64,000 nucleotides of DNA from Roseovarius sp. Pro17 (GTDB lineage Bacteria; Pseudomonadota; Alphaproteobacteria; Rhodobacterales; Rhodobacteraceae), in the NCBI RefSeq assembly GCF_035599575.1, contig NZ_CP141179.1, positions 2,728,001 through 2,792,000 of the forward strand. The letters are read 5' to 3'. Under the pieces are notes generated by a model that saw nothing but the letters and a program-made list of their open reading frames with translations, did no database searches and was not told the DNA's origin. Shown here one piece after another: positions 27,300-36,564 of the stretch; positions within the stretch are counted from its first letter, which is position 1; each line of letters opens with the position of its first letter. The position numbers were made by a program, and so were the translations under genes.

Positions 27300-28812
27300 C
27301 ACAGCCCTGATCCCGATGGTTCTGGGGACCGTCGCTTTCGCAGAGGGCGCTTTTGTCGACCTTGGAGACCCGCACCTGAATGTGATTCCAAGGACCGAAG
27401 CCGAGGCGGCAAGGATCGCGGCTGTCACCGCATTGACGAGAGATTTTTCCGCCCCGCAGCCGTTCGAGGAACGGCCTGCCGGGGCGGCGACCGTGCGGGC
27501 GATCAACACCGCCGATGCCTTCTCTCAGTCGTCGGACAACATCACCTTTGAAGATGAGCTGAACTTCAAGGTCGGTAACGGACTGTTCCGCAAGCTCTGG
27601 GTGTCGTCGCCGTCCTCGACGCTGGCGTCCGACGGGCTTGGTCCCCTTTACAACGCGCGGTCTTGCCAGCGCTGCCACATCAAGGACGGACGTGGACATC
27701 CGCCCCAGGGCCCGGACGACAACGCCATTTCTATGTTCCTGAGGGTGTCGATCCCCGGCAAGTCGGAGGACGCGATTGCGGAGATCGAGGATTACATCGC
27801 ATCCCTGCCCGACCCGACCTATGGCACACAGCTGCAGGACTTCGCGGTGCAGGGTCACGCCTCTGAATACCGGCTCGAAATCACCTATGACGAAGAGGTT
27901 GTCACAATGGCCGACGGGACAGAGATATCGCTGCGCCATCCGACCTACACCGCAGCCGACCTCGGGTATGGTCCCCTGCACCACGGAGCGATGTTCAGCC
28001 CGCGTGTCGCACCGCAGATGATCGGGCTTGGACTGCTCGAAGCGATCCCTGCTGCCGACATTCTGGCGGGCGCTGACCCCGATGACGCAGACGGCGATGG
28101 TATATCGGGTCGTCCAAACATCATCTGGTCGGTGGTCCAGGACCAACCGATGCTGGGGCGGTTCGGACACAAGGCAGGCAATCCAACGATATTGGAACAA
28201 GCTGCCTCGGCCTTTGTGGGCGATATCGGGATTTCAAACCCGATCTTTACTGCAGGCGCGGGCGAATGCACTGACCTGCAGGCCGATTGCAAGGCCGCGA
28301 TCCAGGGCGACGGCGACGACCGCGTGTTCGAGATCGACGCCGAAGGGCTGGACCTCGTGACCTTCTACAGCCGCAACCTTGGCGTTCCCGCCCGCCGCAA
28401 TATGGATGATCCACAGGTCTTGCACGGCAAGGAAGTGTTCTATCAAATAGGCTGCACGGCGTGTCACACACCCAGCTTTGTGACCAACAGGCTTGAGGGA
28501 CAGCCCGAACAGAGCTTCCAACTGATTTGGCCCTTCACCGACATGCTGCTGCATGACATGGGCCCCGGTCTGGCCGACAATCGGCCCGAAGCACGGGCGA
28601 CGGGTCTTGAATGGCGCACCGCGCCGCTTTGGGGGATTGGCCTGACCGAACAGGTTAGTGGCCACACCTATTTCCTGCATGACGGGCGGGCACGGTCGAT
28701 ACTGGAAGCCATCTTGTGGCATGGTGGCGAAGCGCGTGCGCAACGGGACGCCGTATCGCGGATGCAGACCGCAGATCGGCATGCCCTGATCGCATATCTG
28801 GAGAGCCTATGA
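27286..28812 (+). CDS. Di-heme oxidoreductase (DUF1111, IrpB-like)
   Basis: 508 residues from the ATG at 27286, inside the end of bfr. A short hydrophobic start ([18 protein letters not shown]) fits a signal peptide. Two c-type heme sites are visible, CQRCH (127-131) and CTACH (390-394). The family, sometimes called thiol oxidoreductase or DUF1111, is distantly related to di-heme peroxidases and is regularly found between imelysin genes, where it may change iron redox state in the periplasm. Its stop overlaps the next start (ATGA). Confidence 0.88.
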   Translation: MKQSSTALIPMVLGTVAFAEGAFVDLGDPHLNVIPRTEAEAARIAAVTALTRDFSAPQPFEERPAGAATVRAINTADAFSQSSDNITFEDELNFKVGNGLFRKLWVSSPSSTLASDGLGPLYNARSCQRCHIKDGRGHPPQGPDDNAISMFLRVSIPGKSEDAIAEIEDYIASLPDPTYGTQLQDFAVQGHASEYRLEITYDEEVVTMADGTEISLRHPTYTAADLGYGPLHHGAMFSPRVAPQMIGLGLLEAIPAADILAGADPDDADGDGISGRPNIIWSVVQDQPMLGRFGHKAGNPTILEQAASAFVGDIGISNPIFTAGAGECTDLQADCKAAIQGDGDDRVFEIDAEGLDLVTFYSRNLGVPARRNMDDPQVLHGKEVFYQIGCTACHTPSFVTNRLEGQPEQSFQLIWPFTDMLLHDMGPGLADNRPEARATGLEWRTAPLWGIGLTEQVSGHTYFLHDGRARSILEAILWHGGEARAQRDAVSRMQTADRHALIAYLESL

Positions 28813-29825
28813 GACATTTTCTTTTGGCGATCGCTGTGGCGCTGACGCCCTTCACCGCCATAGCCGAAACGACCAACCCAGTGATCCGGGATATCGTGAG
28901 CGGGCATATCCTGCCACGGTTTGACACCCTGGCGGAAACATCGCAGCACTTGGCGGATGTCGCCCAAGGCGACTGCGCCCCTACTTCCGACACACTCCGC
29001 ACGGCATACGCCGAAGCCTTCGATGCTTGGGTTTCGGTCAGCCATCTTCGGTTTGGCCCCACTGAAGTAAACAACCGCGCCTTTGCGTTGGCGTTCTGGC
29101 CAGACAGCCGGGGTGCAACGCCGCGTTCCCTGACCACGCTGATCGAAAATCAGGACGCCATCGCCACCTCTCCAGAGGAATATGCGCGCGTCTCCATCGC
29201 CGCCCGGGGATTCTATGCGTTGGAATTTTTGCTATATGACGGGGCCTTAAGCGGATTGGGCGATGCAGACTACCGCTGCACTCTGGTCCAAACGGTGACA
29301 GCTGACATTGCCGCCATAAGTGCCGCGATCCGAGATGACTGGCAGTCTGATTATGCGGCGCGACTGCTGGCAGCCGTTTCCGGTGGCACTTACCGTTCAG
29401 ATGAAGAGGTGTTGCGGGAGTTATTCAAGGCCCTGACGACGGGGCTGCAATTCACGTCTGACACGAGGTTGGGGCGGCCCTTGGGAACCTTTGATCGACC
29501 CCGCCCGACGCGGGCCGAAAGCTGGCGATCAGGGCGGTCTGCGCATAATGTCGACCTCAGCTTGACCGCACTACGTGACCTGGCGATCCGCTTGTCGTCC
29601 GACGATGCACCCCTTGCCCAGCGGATCGATGACAGCTTTGATCGCGCCCTGACGCGATTGGCGGTCCTGGATGATCCGATCTTTGCGGGCGTGGCCGATC
29701 CACAAAGTCGGTTGATGGTCGAAGTGATCCAGCAAGAGGTCGACGCAATTCGCTTCATCGTGCGGGATGAGCTTGGCCCGACACTAGGTGTGTCAGCAGG
29801 TTTCAATGCGCTGGACGGAGATTGA
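28809..29825 (+). CDS. Second imelysin family protein
   Basis: 338 residues from the ATG at 28809. A signal peptide ends near TPFTAIAETT. SVSHLRFGPTEVNNRAFALA and FWPDSRGATPRSL follow the imelysin pattern, but the GxHxxE motif is changed to GFYALEFLLYD: the histidine is tyrosine while the glutamate is kept. It may therefore bind iron differently from the first imelysin or act as a partner subunit. It overlaps the di-heme gene by 4 bases and is one base from the DUF1513 gene. Confidence 0.88.
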   Translation: MRHFLLAIAVALTPFTAIAETTNPVIRDIVSGHILPRFDTLAETSQHLADVAQGDCAPTSDTLRTAYAEAFDAWVSVSHLRFGPTEVNNRAFALAFWPDSRGATPRSLTTLIENQDAIATSPEEYARVSIAARGFYALEFLLYDGALSGLGDADYRCTLVQTVTADIAAISAAIRDDWQSDYAARLLAAVSGGTYRSDEEVLRELFKALTTGLQFTSDTRLGRPLGTFDRPRPTRAESWRSGRSAHNVDLSLTALRDLAIRLSSDDAPLAQRIDDSFDRALTRLAVLDDPIFAGVADPQSRLMVEVIQQEVDAIRFIVRDELGPTLGVSAGFNALDGD

Positions 29826-29826
29826 A

Positions 29827-30909
29827 ATGAGCGGGCCAACCACCGGACGTCGCAAGTTTCTAGGTGGCCTTTTGGCAGCAGGGTTGATCCCCAAGCCGAC
29901 ATGGGCCGACGCAGGCTCCCCCGCCTATCTTTCCGCGGCGGCACAACCGGACGGATCATATGTCTTGTGCGGGATCGGTGAAAACCTCGATGTCGTGTTC
30001 CAGATCCCGTTGCCCGCCCGGGGTCATGCCGCAGCGGCCCATCCCAATCGTCCAGAGGCAGTCGCATTCGCCCGCCGCCCCGGTACGTTCGCGATTGTTA
30101 TTGACTGTGTGACGGGATCCCCCAAGGCGACCTTGCAGTCGCCTCATGGTCGACACTTCTATGGTCACGGTGCCTTTTCAGCCGACGCCGATTGGCTCTT
30201 TACCACAGAAAATGACTTTGAGGCAGGACGAGGCCGCGTCGGCGTCTGGGACGTTGCCGCAGGCTATCTGCGCGTGGCCGAGTTTGATAGCGGGGGCATC
30301 GGCCCTCATGACATCAAACGCCTTCCCGGGTCTGATACCCTGGTCATCGCCAATGGCGGTATCGACACGCACCCCGATACGGGCCGGACCAAGCTGAACA
30401 TCCCGACGATGCAGCCCAACCTTGCCTACGTCGAGGATGGCGATGTTCGCGAAGTGGCAATGCTACCCTCCGCATTGCACAAGAACTCCATCCGTCATCT
30501 GGCCCTCAATCCGGCGGGAGACGTGGCCTTCGGGATGCAATGGGAGGGCGACGGCCCGGTCGACACATTGGTGGGCCGACATCGGCAAGGCAACGCGATC
30601 AACCTGCTTGCCGCCAGCGCGAAGGATATACGGGCCATGGATGGCTACATCGGCAGCATCGCCTATTCGAACGACGCTGGCACGATTGCCGTGACTTCGC
30701 CAAGAGGCGGCCTGCTGCAACTCTACGATGCCACCCGTGCAACTCTCAGAGAGACGGTCGACCTCCCCGATGTCTGCGGCGTGGCTCCATGCCTCGACGG
30801 TTTCACCATCACTTCGGGAGCAGGGGATATCCGCAACGCTCTGGCTGGTCGTGTGGGAAATCGCAATGTCACGACGCTGATGTGGGACAATCATCTCGTT
30901 GTCATTTAA
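29827..30909 (+). CDS. DUF1513 beta-propeller protein with Tat signal
   Basis: 360 residues. The start GRRKFLGGLLAAGLIP carries the twin-arginine motif and a hydrophobic segment, so the protein should be exported folded by Tat. Repeated strand patterns (YGHGAFSADADWLFTTENDF; RHLALNPAGDVAFGMQWEG; CGVAPCLDGFTITSGAGD) suggest a propeller. DUF1513 proteins commonly end imelysin/di-heme operons, with unknown function. It is the last gene of the iron operon. Confidence 0.85.
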   Translation: MSGPTTGRRKFLGGLLAAGLIPKPTWADAGSPAYLSAAAQPDGSYVLCGIGENLDVVFQIPLPARGHAAAAHPNRPEAVAFARRPGTFAIVIDCVTGSPKATLQSPHGRHFYGHGAFSADADWLFTTENDFEAGRGRVGVWDVAAGYLRVAEFDSGGIGPHDIKRLPGSDTLVIANGGIDTHPDTGRTKLNIPTMQPNLAYVEDGDVREVAMLPSALHKNSIRHLALNPAGDVAFGMQWEGDGPVDTLVGRHRQGNAINLLAASAKDIRAMDGYIGSIAYSNDAGTIAVTSPRGGLLQLYDATRATLRETVDLPDVCGVAPCLDGFTITSGAGDIRNALAGRVGNRNVTTLMWDNHLVVI

Positions 30910-31303
30910 GGGGTTTGTGGAGTTTGAGAGCTGAAGTTGGCTGCGTTCATAAACTCTGTTCGAGCGGCTCTCAACAGTGCCAAAATACTTGTGAAAAATG
31001 CGTGTAGGTGACTCCAGGCCGACGGCCATTGTATAGATCACGCTTGCTCCAGGTAAAAGCACCATCACGAGCGAAGTGAGAAAAAACTCAAGCGACATAA
31101 TCAAGGCTCTCCATTTTCGGTCAGCCTTAGCGCAGAATGCTAAAACGGACCTTGATCTCGGTAGGTTCAACGACTTCTTCCGGGAAGCGGACGTCTACCC
31201 CAATCCATACCCGCAATCTATTGTAGGTCCCAACTAAGATGAGATCGGAATTTACGCACAGCTTCAATGAACCTCTCCGATATCAAATGACCAGTGAGGT
31301 TGG
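30910..31303. other. Gap holding a LysE remnant only
   Basis: Apart from the LysE-type N-terminal fragment (31006-31098, minus strand) I see no gene, RNA or clear terminator here. Confidence 0.4.
31006..31098 (-). pseudogene. N-terminal fragment of a LysE/RhtB-type exporter
   Basis: MSLEFFLTSLVMVLLPGASV then IYTMAVGLE is the standard first membrane segment of LysE-family amino-acid exporters. Similarity stops after about 30 residues and the frame continues into unrelated sequence, so the rest of the gene was lost. Confidence 0.6.
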
Positions 31304-32980
31304 CTACGCTGAAGTGGGTATTAGCCATCCGCGATAATGAGCGAGGAGACCTATGAATGGAACCGTCAGACGCACATCAAAATTGAAACGCCCATGTGCG
31401 TCCTGAAATTCTTTCGTATCCGACTGCGGTGAGAGTGACATGGGCAGTGGTACCTTGCCGATCGTCCACTTCGTTACGGGCATTCTGATCAGCTGTTCGT
31501 CGACATTTAATCCCAACGTGAATGTAAAGGGCGAAAATTGTTCTGAAAAGCTGCCGTCAGCTTGGCGCTGCAACACTGATGACAATGATTTACTGGCAAA
31601 AATCCTGGTCCAGCGCTCAACGGGATTGCCGGTATGGGATAAAGTGCGATCGACACGCACAGTCAGGGGAACGGACACGCCCGCTTCTGGAAAGCCGAAT
31701 GCCCACGCTAGCGCTTTTGCAAACCCATTTGACCCCCTTTGAACAGTCGCTTGACCTGACCATATCGGTGGGGAGTCTTGCCCATGAAACTCCTTAAGCG
31801 CCTGGGGTAGCCTGCCAAATTGCTCCACCCCCAGATACGCCTCGATGGCACTTTGGTTGGCATGTGACACTTCGGTTTGACTCACGATTTCATATGGGGT
31901 CATCTGGGTCAGAATGTCAGGTAAGGCCATGTGCTGGTTGGCCAGAAAAGCGCCTGATGGGACCTCATTTTCTAACAGTTTTTGAAGTGCTGTCGCTGCG
32001 GGCAAGACGGGGATGAACGGCCCGTGGTCATTCTTGGCCAAGAGCGACCATTTCGTCTGCGTAAACTGCCCCGACGCATCAAGGCCGGAGATTTCGACCA
32101 GCATCCCGCCTTGGTCAGATGTTGGAATGCGGGTGATCAGTCGTGCTTTCAAGAGCAACGGGATCAATGTGAGAGGGCTTGGGAATAGCTTGTATTTGCG
32201 CAAGGTCGCGATGATCTCAATCCCGCGTTGCTCAATCGCGGACTCCAGGCCAGCCGAGAACGCCACACGCGATTGTACGTTGTGGCGCGGTCCGAGGTAT
32301 TCGGCATCATAGGTCTCAACCGGGGCGACGCGCCGCCTGCCCAATTTGGGAATGTTGACGATCTTTGCACCGGTCCAGCCAGTTGTTTGGGTTAAGTGCC
32401 CGTCTACCCAGATCGGAATGCGTTTGCCTGCATAGCTTAAGATCGCCTCAATGACTGAGCGGCCCACCTCACTTTTGCCCCCCGGCGTAATGCAGATATC
32501 GATCGTGTCGATGCGTTGCCAGTTACGTGTGACATGCTCGACGACGCAGGACGAAAGCGTGGGTGTTGTACTGGCGCCGGTCAAGGCGGCGACATTGCTC
32601 TCGCGGGCCAACGCGTCCAGTTGTTGGGTAAAATTTGCAAGGTAGTCGCGCGCGTCAGCCAGATCGATCAGATGCGCCCCAGCCTTGAGAATGGTCTGTG
32701 CCGCATCGTAGTTAGCCGTTTGAAAGGGGCCGGAGCAGTCAATCACCGCAAAGGGTTTGATTGCCACAAGTTGCGCATCAAGGTTTTTGCGGTGGTCGAT
32801 GGCGACACCTTGCGCCTTGAGATCTGGTGTTTTGGTTTTCAACGATTGAACAAAAGTCTGTGCTTTTGCGGCTGTGCGCGAAGATATAAACAACTCAATT
32901 CCGCCAAACGTCGCGAGATGCCGCGCAAGGCGTTTGCCGAATACGCCGGTGCCGCCCATGATAAGAATGCGTCGGTCCAT
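31304..32980 (-). CDS. Saccharopine dehydrogenase-like NAD(P)-binding protein fused to DUF4166
   Basis: 558 residues. The N-terminal Rossmann fold starts ILIMGGTGVFGKRLARHLAT and continues through AVIDCSGPFQTANYDAA and ALTGASTTPTLSS, as in saccharopine-reductase-like enzymes. The C-terminal part, from about residue 385 (GRLPQALKEFHGQDSPPIWS, then FPEAGVSVPLTVRVDRTLSH), is a DUF4166 domain. The same domain forms the separate protein at 33381. Predicted NAD(P)-dependent redox enzyme, substrate unknown. Last gene of the GbsR-headed cluster; it abuts the DCC gene at base 32980. Confidence 0.85.
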   Translation of the reverse strand: MDRRILIMGGTGVFGKRLARHLATFGGIELFISSRTAAKAQTFVQSLKTKTPDLKAQGVAIDHRKNLDAQLVAIKPFAVIDCSGPFQTANYDAAQTILKAGAHLIDLADARDYLANFTQQLDALARESNVAALTGASTTPTLSSCVVEHVTRNWQRIDTIDICITPGGKSEVGRSVIEAILSYAGKRIPIWVDGHLTQTTGWTGAKIVNIPKLGRRRVAPVETYDAEYLGPRHNVQSRVAFSAGLESAIEQRGIEIIATLRKYKLFPSPLTLIPLLLKARLITRIPTSDQGGMLVEISGLDASGQFTQTKWSLLAKNDHGPFIPVLPAATALQKLLENEVPSGAFLANQHMALPDILTQMTPYEIVSQTEVSHANQSAIEAYLGVEQFGRLPQALKEFHGQDSPPIWSGQATVQRGSNGFAKALAWAFGFPEAGVSVPLTVRVDRTLSHTGNPVERWTRIFASKSLSSVLQRQADGSFSEQFSPFTFTLGLNVDEQLIRMPVTKWTIGKVPLPMSLSPQSDTKEFQDAHGRFNFDVRLTVPFIGLLAHYRGWLIPTSA

Positions 32981-33384
32981 CAGAGTGTAAACCTATGTAT
33001 ATTGGCGGCGTTGGGGAGCATACAGACGTCCATCTTTCCAAACAGCCGGTACCTGTGCTTTGCGACGATCCCATATGCAAAGTCACGCATCCCCTTGGGG
33101 AGTATTTTTGTCAACGGGACGAACCGTGACGGGCCGTTCAGATGACGAGACAGTGCAATAACCGCATCGGATTTTTCAAGTGCCACTCCGTTCTCGATGA
33201 ACAAGAATGTGCTCGGGTCATCGGGATCGACGCCATGCTGTTTCGCAAGCGCGCGACCTTCGGATGATTGAATAGCGACAAACCGGATGCTGGCCGCCTT
33301 TTCATGCCGCAGCGTGTATTGAACGCCGCCATCGCACAGGACGCATTGGCTATCGAAGACCCAAATTGCCATGTTTTGTTTCAT
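32980..33384 (-). CDS. DCC-type thiol-disulfide oxidoreductase family protein (DUF393)
   Basis: 134 residues. The hallmark D-x-x-C-x-x-C is present as FDSQCVLCDGGVQYTLRHEK. RFVAIQSSEGRALAKQHG and SDAVIALSRHLNGPSRF follow the thioredoxin-like family pattern. It overlaps the DUF4166 gene by 4 bases (ATGA) and ends on the first base of the saccharopine-like gene, so all three are co-translated. Probably a redox partner. Confidence 0.88.
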   Translation of the reverse strand: MKQNMAIWVFDSQCVLCDGGVQYTLRHEKAASIRFVAIQSSEGRALAKQHGVDPDDPSTFLFIENGVALEKSDAVIALSRHLNGPSRFVPLTKILPKGMRDFAYGIVAKHRYRLFGKMDVCMLPNAANIHRFTL

Positions 33385-34028
33385 TTCTTGGCATCCCTGA
33401 AAACGGCATCCTGACTGAGCATTTCACCAAACAGCCAGGCCTTGAGGCATAAAGAGAACCGAAATTTACCATCGCCCAAATCATGGTGGCCAATGACCAG
33501 ATCGCCGGGACTGATGACCTTAGGCAAACGTATATGCCGACCAAAGATCGACAGAAAATAGTGGTCGCTTTTGAACATGAGGGCATGCTCCGCGGCTTCG
33601 ACATTCAGCGCCATACCGATCCCAAAGCCGATGTATTCTTCTAGTCCGGTCGGCCCCGCGAACCGCTTGGAACTGTGGACGACTTGGGGAAACCCGGCCT
33701 GCCGTCCGTATTGGCGGATCCAGAATTGCCCGTTACCCGCAATATCTTCGGTCACGGTCACAACAGCGGGTTGGCCCACGCAACTCATGTCATAGGGTAG
33801 CGGAGCGCCTAAAATCCGTGCGGCGTGGGCCAAGATAAAGCCAGCCCAATTCATGTTCATTTCCGTCACAATGCCTTGGTAAGCGACACTGTCGCCCCCC
33901 TTGACGCGCTTGCCGAAACGTTGACGGATCGCCTGAGGCAGTTGGAGCCATTTGTCCGCGCCAACAAGCGCGCTAAAACGGTTGTCTTTTTGTGGCAGGT
34001 CGGGGCGAATGATGGGGTTCACTTGCAT
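33381..34028 (-). CDS. DUF4166 protein
   Basis: 215 residues with the DUF4166 pattern: LPQAIRQRFGKRVKGGDSVA, FWIRQYGRQAGFPQVVHSSK, GPTGLEEYIGFGIGMAL and LPKVISPGDLVIGHHDLGDG. There is no signal peptide. It is a stand-alone version of the C-terminal domain of the 558-residue protein in the same operon, so the two might pair. Function of the domain is unknown; it may bind a lipid-like ligand. A candidate operator lies 31 bases upstream of the start. Confidence 0.82.
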   Translation of the reverse strand: MQVNPIIRPDLPQKDNRFSALVGADKWLQLPQAIRQRFGKRVKGGDSVAYQGIVTEMNMNWAGFILAHAARILGAPLPYDMSCVGQPAVVTVTEDIAGNGQFWIRQYGRQAGFPQVVHSSKRFAGPTGLEEYIGFGIGMALNVEAAEHALMFKSDHYFLSIFGRHIRLPKVISPGDLVIGHHDLGDGKFRFSLCLKAWLFGEMLSQDAVFRDAKK

Positions 34029-34058
34029 GGTCTTAACCTTGTCGGCAATATCAGGTAT

Positions 34059-34074
34059 TTCTGTATTGACAGAA
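34059..34074. promoter_or_regulatory. Candidate GbsR-type operator upstream of the DUF4166 gene
   Basis: TTCTGTATTGACAGAA is an imperfect palindrome that repeats the sequence of the operator at 34651-34666 in 14 of 16 positions. It lies in the short gap between the regulator gene and its likely target operon. Confidence 0.65.
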
Positions 34075-34098
34075 GTGTTGGCAAAAATAGACTCCGTA

Positions 34099-34659
34099 TT
34101 ATTCTGATTTTTTGCCAGTTATAGTAAGCAATGATACGACCTTGGACCCCATCTTCATCAACAGGTTCAACTTCGCTTTCGGCACGGCGATCATTTGACC
34201 GTACCAAGTATCAACCGTGCCCAAAAAGTCCTGCATGTCTTTCATGCGTTTTAGGACAATGGGATTCAACCCACTTTCAGCCTCGGCTGCGGCAACGCAA
34301 TCTGCAATCACGCGCATGGCGGGATCAATCTCGCGCTCTTTGCGGCCTTGGGCGATGCGGGTTGCGATTTCCCAAACGTCGACCTCGGCCTCGAAATGCT
34401 CGCGGCGATCCCCATGCACGGGAACGCGGCGGATCAACTTCCAAGCCACCAGTTCTTTCAATGAATTGGAAACGTTGGAGCGGGCGATGCCAAGCTCTTC
34501 TGAGATTTGTTCGGCATTCAGCGGGGTGGTGCTGAGGAACAGGAGCGCTTGAATTTGTGCAACTGAGCGGTTCACACCCCATTGCCCGCCCATATCACCC
34601 CAATACAGGATGAACTGAGATTTTGCGGCTGAGCCTGATGTATCGGTAATTTCTGTCAT
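34099..34659 (-). CDS. GbsR/MarR family transcriptional regulator
   Basis: 186 residues. The winged helix includes NRSVAQIQALLFLSTTPLNA, ISEELGIARSNVSNSLKELV and RRVPVHGDRREHFEAEVDVW, the usual GbsR-type text. The ATG lies in the centre of a perfect 16-base palindrome, so the protein should repress its own synthesis; a related site lies before the next gene. No ribosome-binding site precedes it and the mRNA may be leaderless. Likely controls the three genes down to 31304. Confidence 0.88.
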   Translation of the reverse strand: MTEITDTSGSAAKSQFILYWGDMGGQWGVNRSVAQIQALLFLSTTPLNAEQISEELGIARSNVSNSLKELVAWKLIRRVPVHGDRREHFEAEVDVWEIATRIAQGRKEREIDPAMRVIADCVAAAEAESGLNPIVLKRMKDMQDFLGTVDTWYGQMIAVPKAKLNLLMKMGSKVVSLLTITGKKSE

Positions 34660-34666
34660 GACAGAA
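34651..34666. promoter_or_regulatory. Perfect palindromic operator over the gbsR-like start codon
   Basis: TTCTGTCATGACAGAA is a perfect 16-base palindrome and its central ATG is the start codon of the regulator. A TTGACA (34689-34694, minus strand) lies upstream. Binding here would block initiation of transcription. Confidence 0.7.
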
Positions 34667-34750
34667 GTATCAACCTTGACGTGTAGCTTGTCAAGTTGCT
34701 TCTAACTTCAGATAACTTGCCAGTCACCGCTTATGCGATATTTTTAGGAT

Positions 34751-34840
34751 TCATAACCAGAACATGACGACTGCGGCCAATGCGCACGCGGACAGGAACA
34801 CCTTCGGGCATCTGTCATAACGGGTCACTCGCCCGCTTGG
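34751..34840 (-). pseudogene. IS5-family transposase 3' remnant
   Basis: The minus strand ends RVTRYDRCPKVFLSACALAA, then VVMFWL and a stop, a standard IS5-family transposase terminus (RYD-x-C...ATVIFWL). An in-frame stop lies about 27 codons upstream, so only the tail is left. Confidence 0.65.
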
Positions 34841-34861
34841 AGCGCTTTATCTGCGAATTGG

Positions 34862-35215
34862 CTATGCCAGCTTTCGCTTGGCAGCCGTGGTCACATCCCC
34901 TGTATTCGGCGTTCCCGTTGGTTCTATTAACAAAAGGTGCGTCTCGGATTTTGCGACAGTTCGATGTTCAACGCCCTTCGGCACTACATAGACTTCGCCA
35001 ACCCCCAGGGTGACGGTCTTGTCACGCATTTCGACGTCGAGTTCGCCTTTCAGAACCATGAAGAAATCATCGCTGTCGTCATGAATATGCCAGTTCAGTT
35101 CGCCGTGGACCTTCACGACCATAATGTCATGCCCGTTGAATTCCGAGACCGTGCGGGGTGACCAGTGTTCGTCGAAGGTGTCGAGCTTGTTGGAAAGATT
35201 GATCGCCTTTGTCAT
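34862..35215 (-). CDS. Cupin domain protein
   Basis: 117 residues from the ATG at 35215 (GAGGA upstream). The cupin motifs are clear: HGELNWHIHDDSDDFFMVLK with metal-binding histidines, then GVGEVYVVPKGVEHRTVA. Single-domain cupins bind a metal and either catalyse or sense small molecules; nothing more specific can be said. A GFA-like gene lies upstream in the same direction. Confidence 0.85.
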   Translation of the reverse strand: MTKAINLSNKLDTFDEHWSPRTVSEFNGHDIMVVKVHGELNWHIHDDSDDFFMVLKGELDVEMRDKTVTLGVGEVYVVPKGVEHRTVAKSETHLLLIEPTGTPNTGDVTTAAKRKLA

Positions 35216-35280
35216 TTCAGTATCCTCGTCTGTTTTCGTCAAATTGTCTAAATTTCATGTGGCAGGTGGAGTTCGACTGC

Positions 35281-35685
35281 CTATGCCGGAAACCTGTCAT
35301 GTGCGCTGACCCGTTCAATGCCAGTCGACCAGTTTGGTTGTTCAGAAACGAAAATTCTGACCCGTTCGGCAAAGTCCGGTTCCCTGCTCAGCGAACCTGC
35401 TGGAACGACCATCTTTGATCCATCACTGCTGGGCCAGGGAACGCCGCAGCCGCAGATCCGGCAAAATGATTTGGAGATATCGCGCCCCGGCACCTGATAG
35501 GTGACAATGTCGTCAGCGCCGCTGAGCCACACGAAGCTCTCGGCCGCTGCGAACAGGTTTGATGCAAACGCGGACCCGGTGATCTGTCTGCATTGGTCGC
35601 AGCTACAGAAAAACAGCTTATCGAACGCGTTTGTCACCTCGAACGCAACTCCGCCACATAGGCAACTACCTTTGATTTTCTGCAT
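35281..35685 (-). CDS. GFA family zinc protein
   Basis: 134 residues. Cysteine pairs CLCGG (8-12), CSCDQC (about 28-33) and CRICGCGVPWPSSDG give the seven-cysteine zinc pattern of the glutathione-dependent formaldehyde-activating family. The protein is longer and more typical than the related one at 1662. Members are often not true Gfa enzymes. Predicted cytoplasmic. Confidence 0.85.
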   Translation of the reverse strand: MQKIKGSCLCGGVAFEVTNAFDKLFFCSCDQCRQITGSAFASNLFAAAESFVWLSGADDIVTYQVPGRDISKSFCRICGCGVPWPSSDGSKMVVPAGSLSREPDFAERVRIFVSEQPNWSTGIERVSAHDRFPA

Positions 35686-35735
35686 GGTTTGTCCTTCAAT
35701 ATTTGTCCCGACGCTCGCCGGACGAATTATGTTGA

Positions 35736-36563
35736 TCAGGCATCACTTCCTAAAAATTCAGCCAGTACCTCAAGGGTCCGGTCTACCGCTTCAAGCTGTG
35801 GCATGTGGCCGACGCCGGGAAGCGCCTGAAACGACGCGTGTGGTATCCGTTCATGTAGGGCTTTCCCCCGTTCAAGAGGAATCCACGGATCATCTTCGCC
35901 CCAAAGAATTTTGACGGGACATCGGATGTCCCCAAACATTGGCTCGATCTCTTCCGTATAACGTTCATCCGCCTGGGCGAACTGTCGGTAAAAGCTTCCG
36001 CGCCCCTCTTCGCTCAGCCAAGGCGCGACGAGTTGGGCAAAATCATCCGGATCGATTTCATTGACGAGCGCCCCTTGGATATAGGCCTCGACCACTGCCT
36101 TGTGGATATGCGGGGGAAGCCCAGCAAAGGCATCAACATGCCGCCCGACATGTTCAAAAAACTCCGACCCCCAAGGCCGCATCGCGACGACGTTCATCAA
36201 AACGTATTTCTCGAATTCGCAGCCATGCAGAAGGTGCGCGCGCAGGGTCGTCGCCCCACCAAAATCATGCGCGATGACAGAGGGACGCGACAGGCTCCAA
36301 TGGTCCAGCATTTCCGCGAACACTTCGCCCTGAACATCGAGCGAGGTGCGCTGATCCGCGTGTTTTTCTGATTGCCCGTATCCGGGCATGTCAAACCAAT
36401 GGACGCGATATCGTCTTGCGAGCGCGGGAATTATTCTATGCCATGAGAAGGATGACCACGGCCAGCCATGTGCCAGAACAAGGTCTGGTCCGTGGCCCGC
36501 GCTACCGGCGGCAGCCGATCCTGCGCTTGTCTTAACCGTTTCAGTCAGCGACCACATCGACAT
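35736..36563 (-). CDS. Alpha/beta hydrolase, haloalkane dehalogenase/epoxide hydrolase-like
   Basis: 275 residues from the ATG at 36563, one base after the azoreductase stop. The oxyanion loop HGWPWSSFSWHRIIPA and the nucleophile elbow AHDFGGATT use Asp, as in dehalogenases and epoxide hydrolases rather than Ser esterases. LWGEDDPWIPLERGKALHER and GVGHMPQLEAVD supply acid and His. Substrate unknown. Co-transcribed with the azoreductase gene. Confidence 0.85.
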   Translation of the reverse strand: MSMWSLTETVKTSAGSAAAGSAGHGPDLVLAHGWPWSSFSWHRIIPALARRYRVHWFDMPGYGQSEKHADQRTSLDVQGEVFAEMLDHWSLSRPSVIAHDFGGATTLRAHLLHGCEFEKYVLMNVVAMRPWGSEFFEHVGRHVDAFAGLPPHIHKAVVEAYIQGALVNEIDPDDFAQLVAPWLSEEGRGSFYRQFAQADERYTEEIEPMFGDIRCPVKILWGEDDPWIPLERGKALHERIPHASFQALPGVGHMPQLEAVDRTLEVLAEFLGSDA

Positions 36564-36564
36564 A

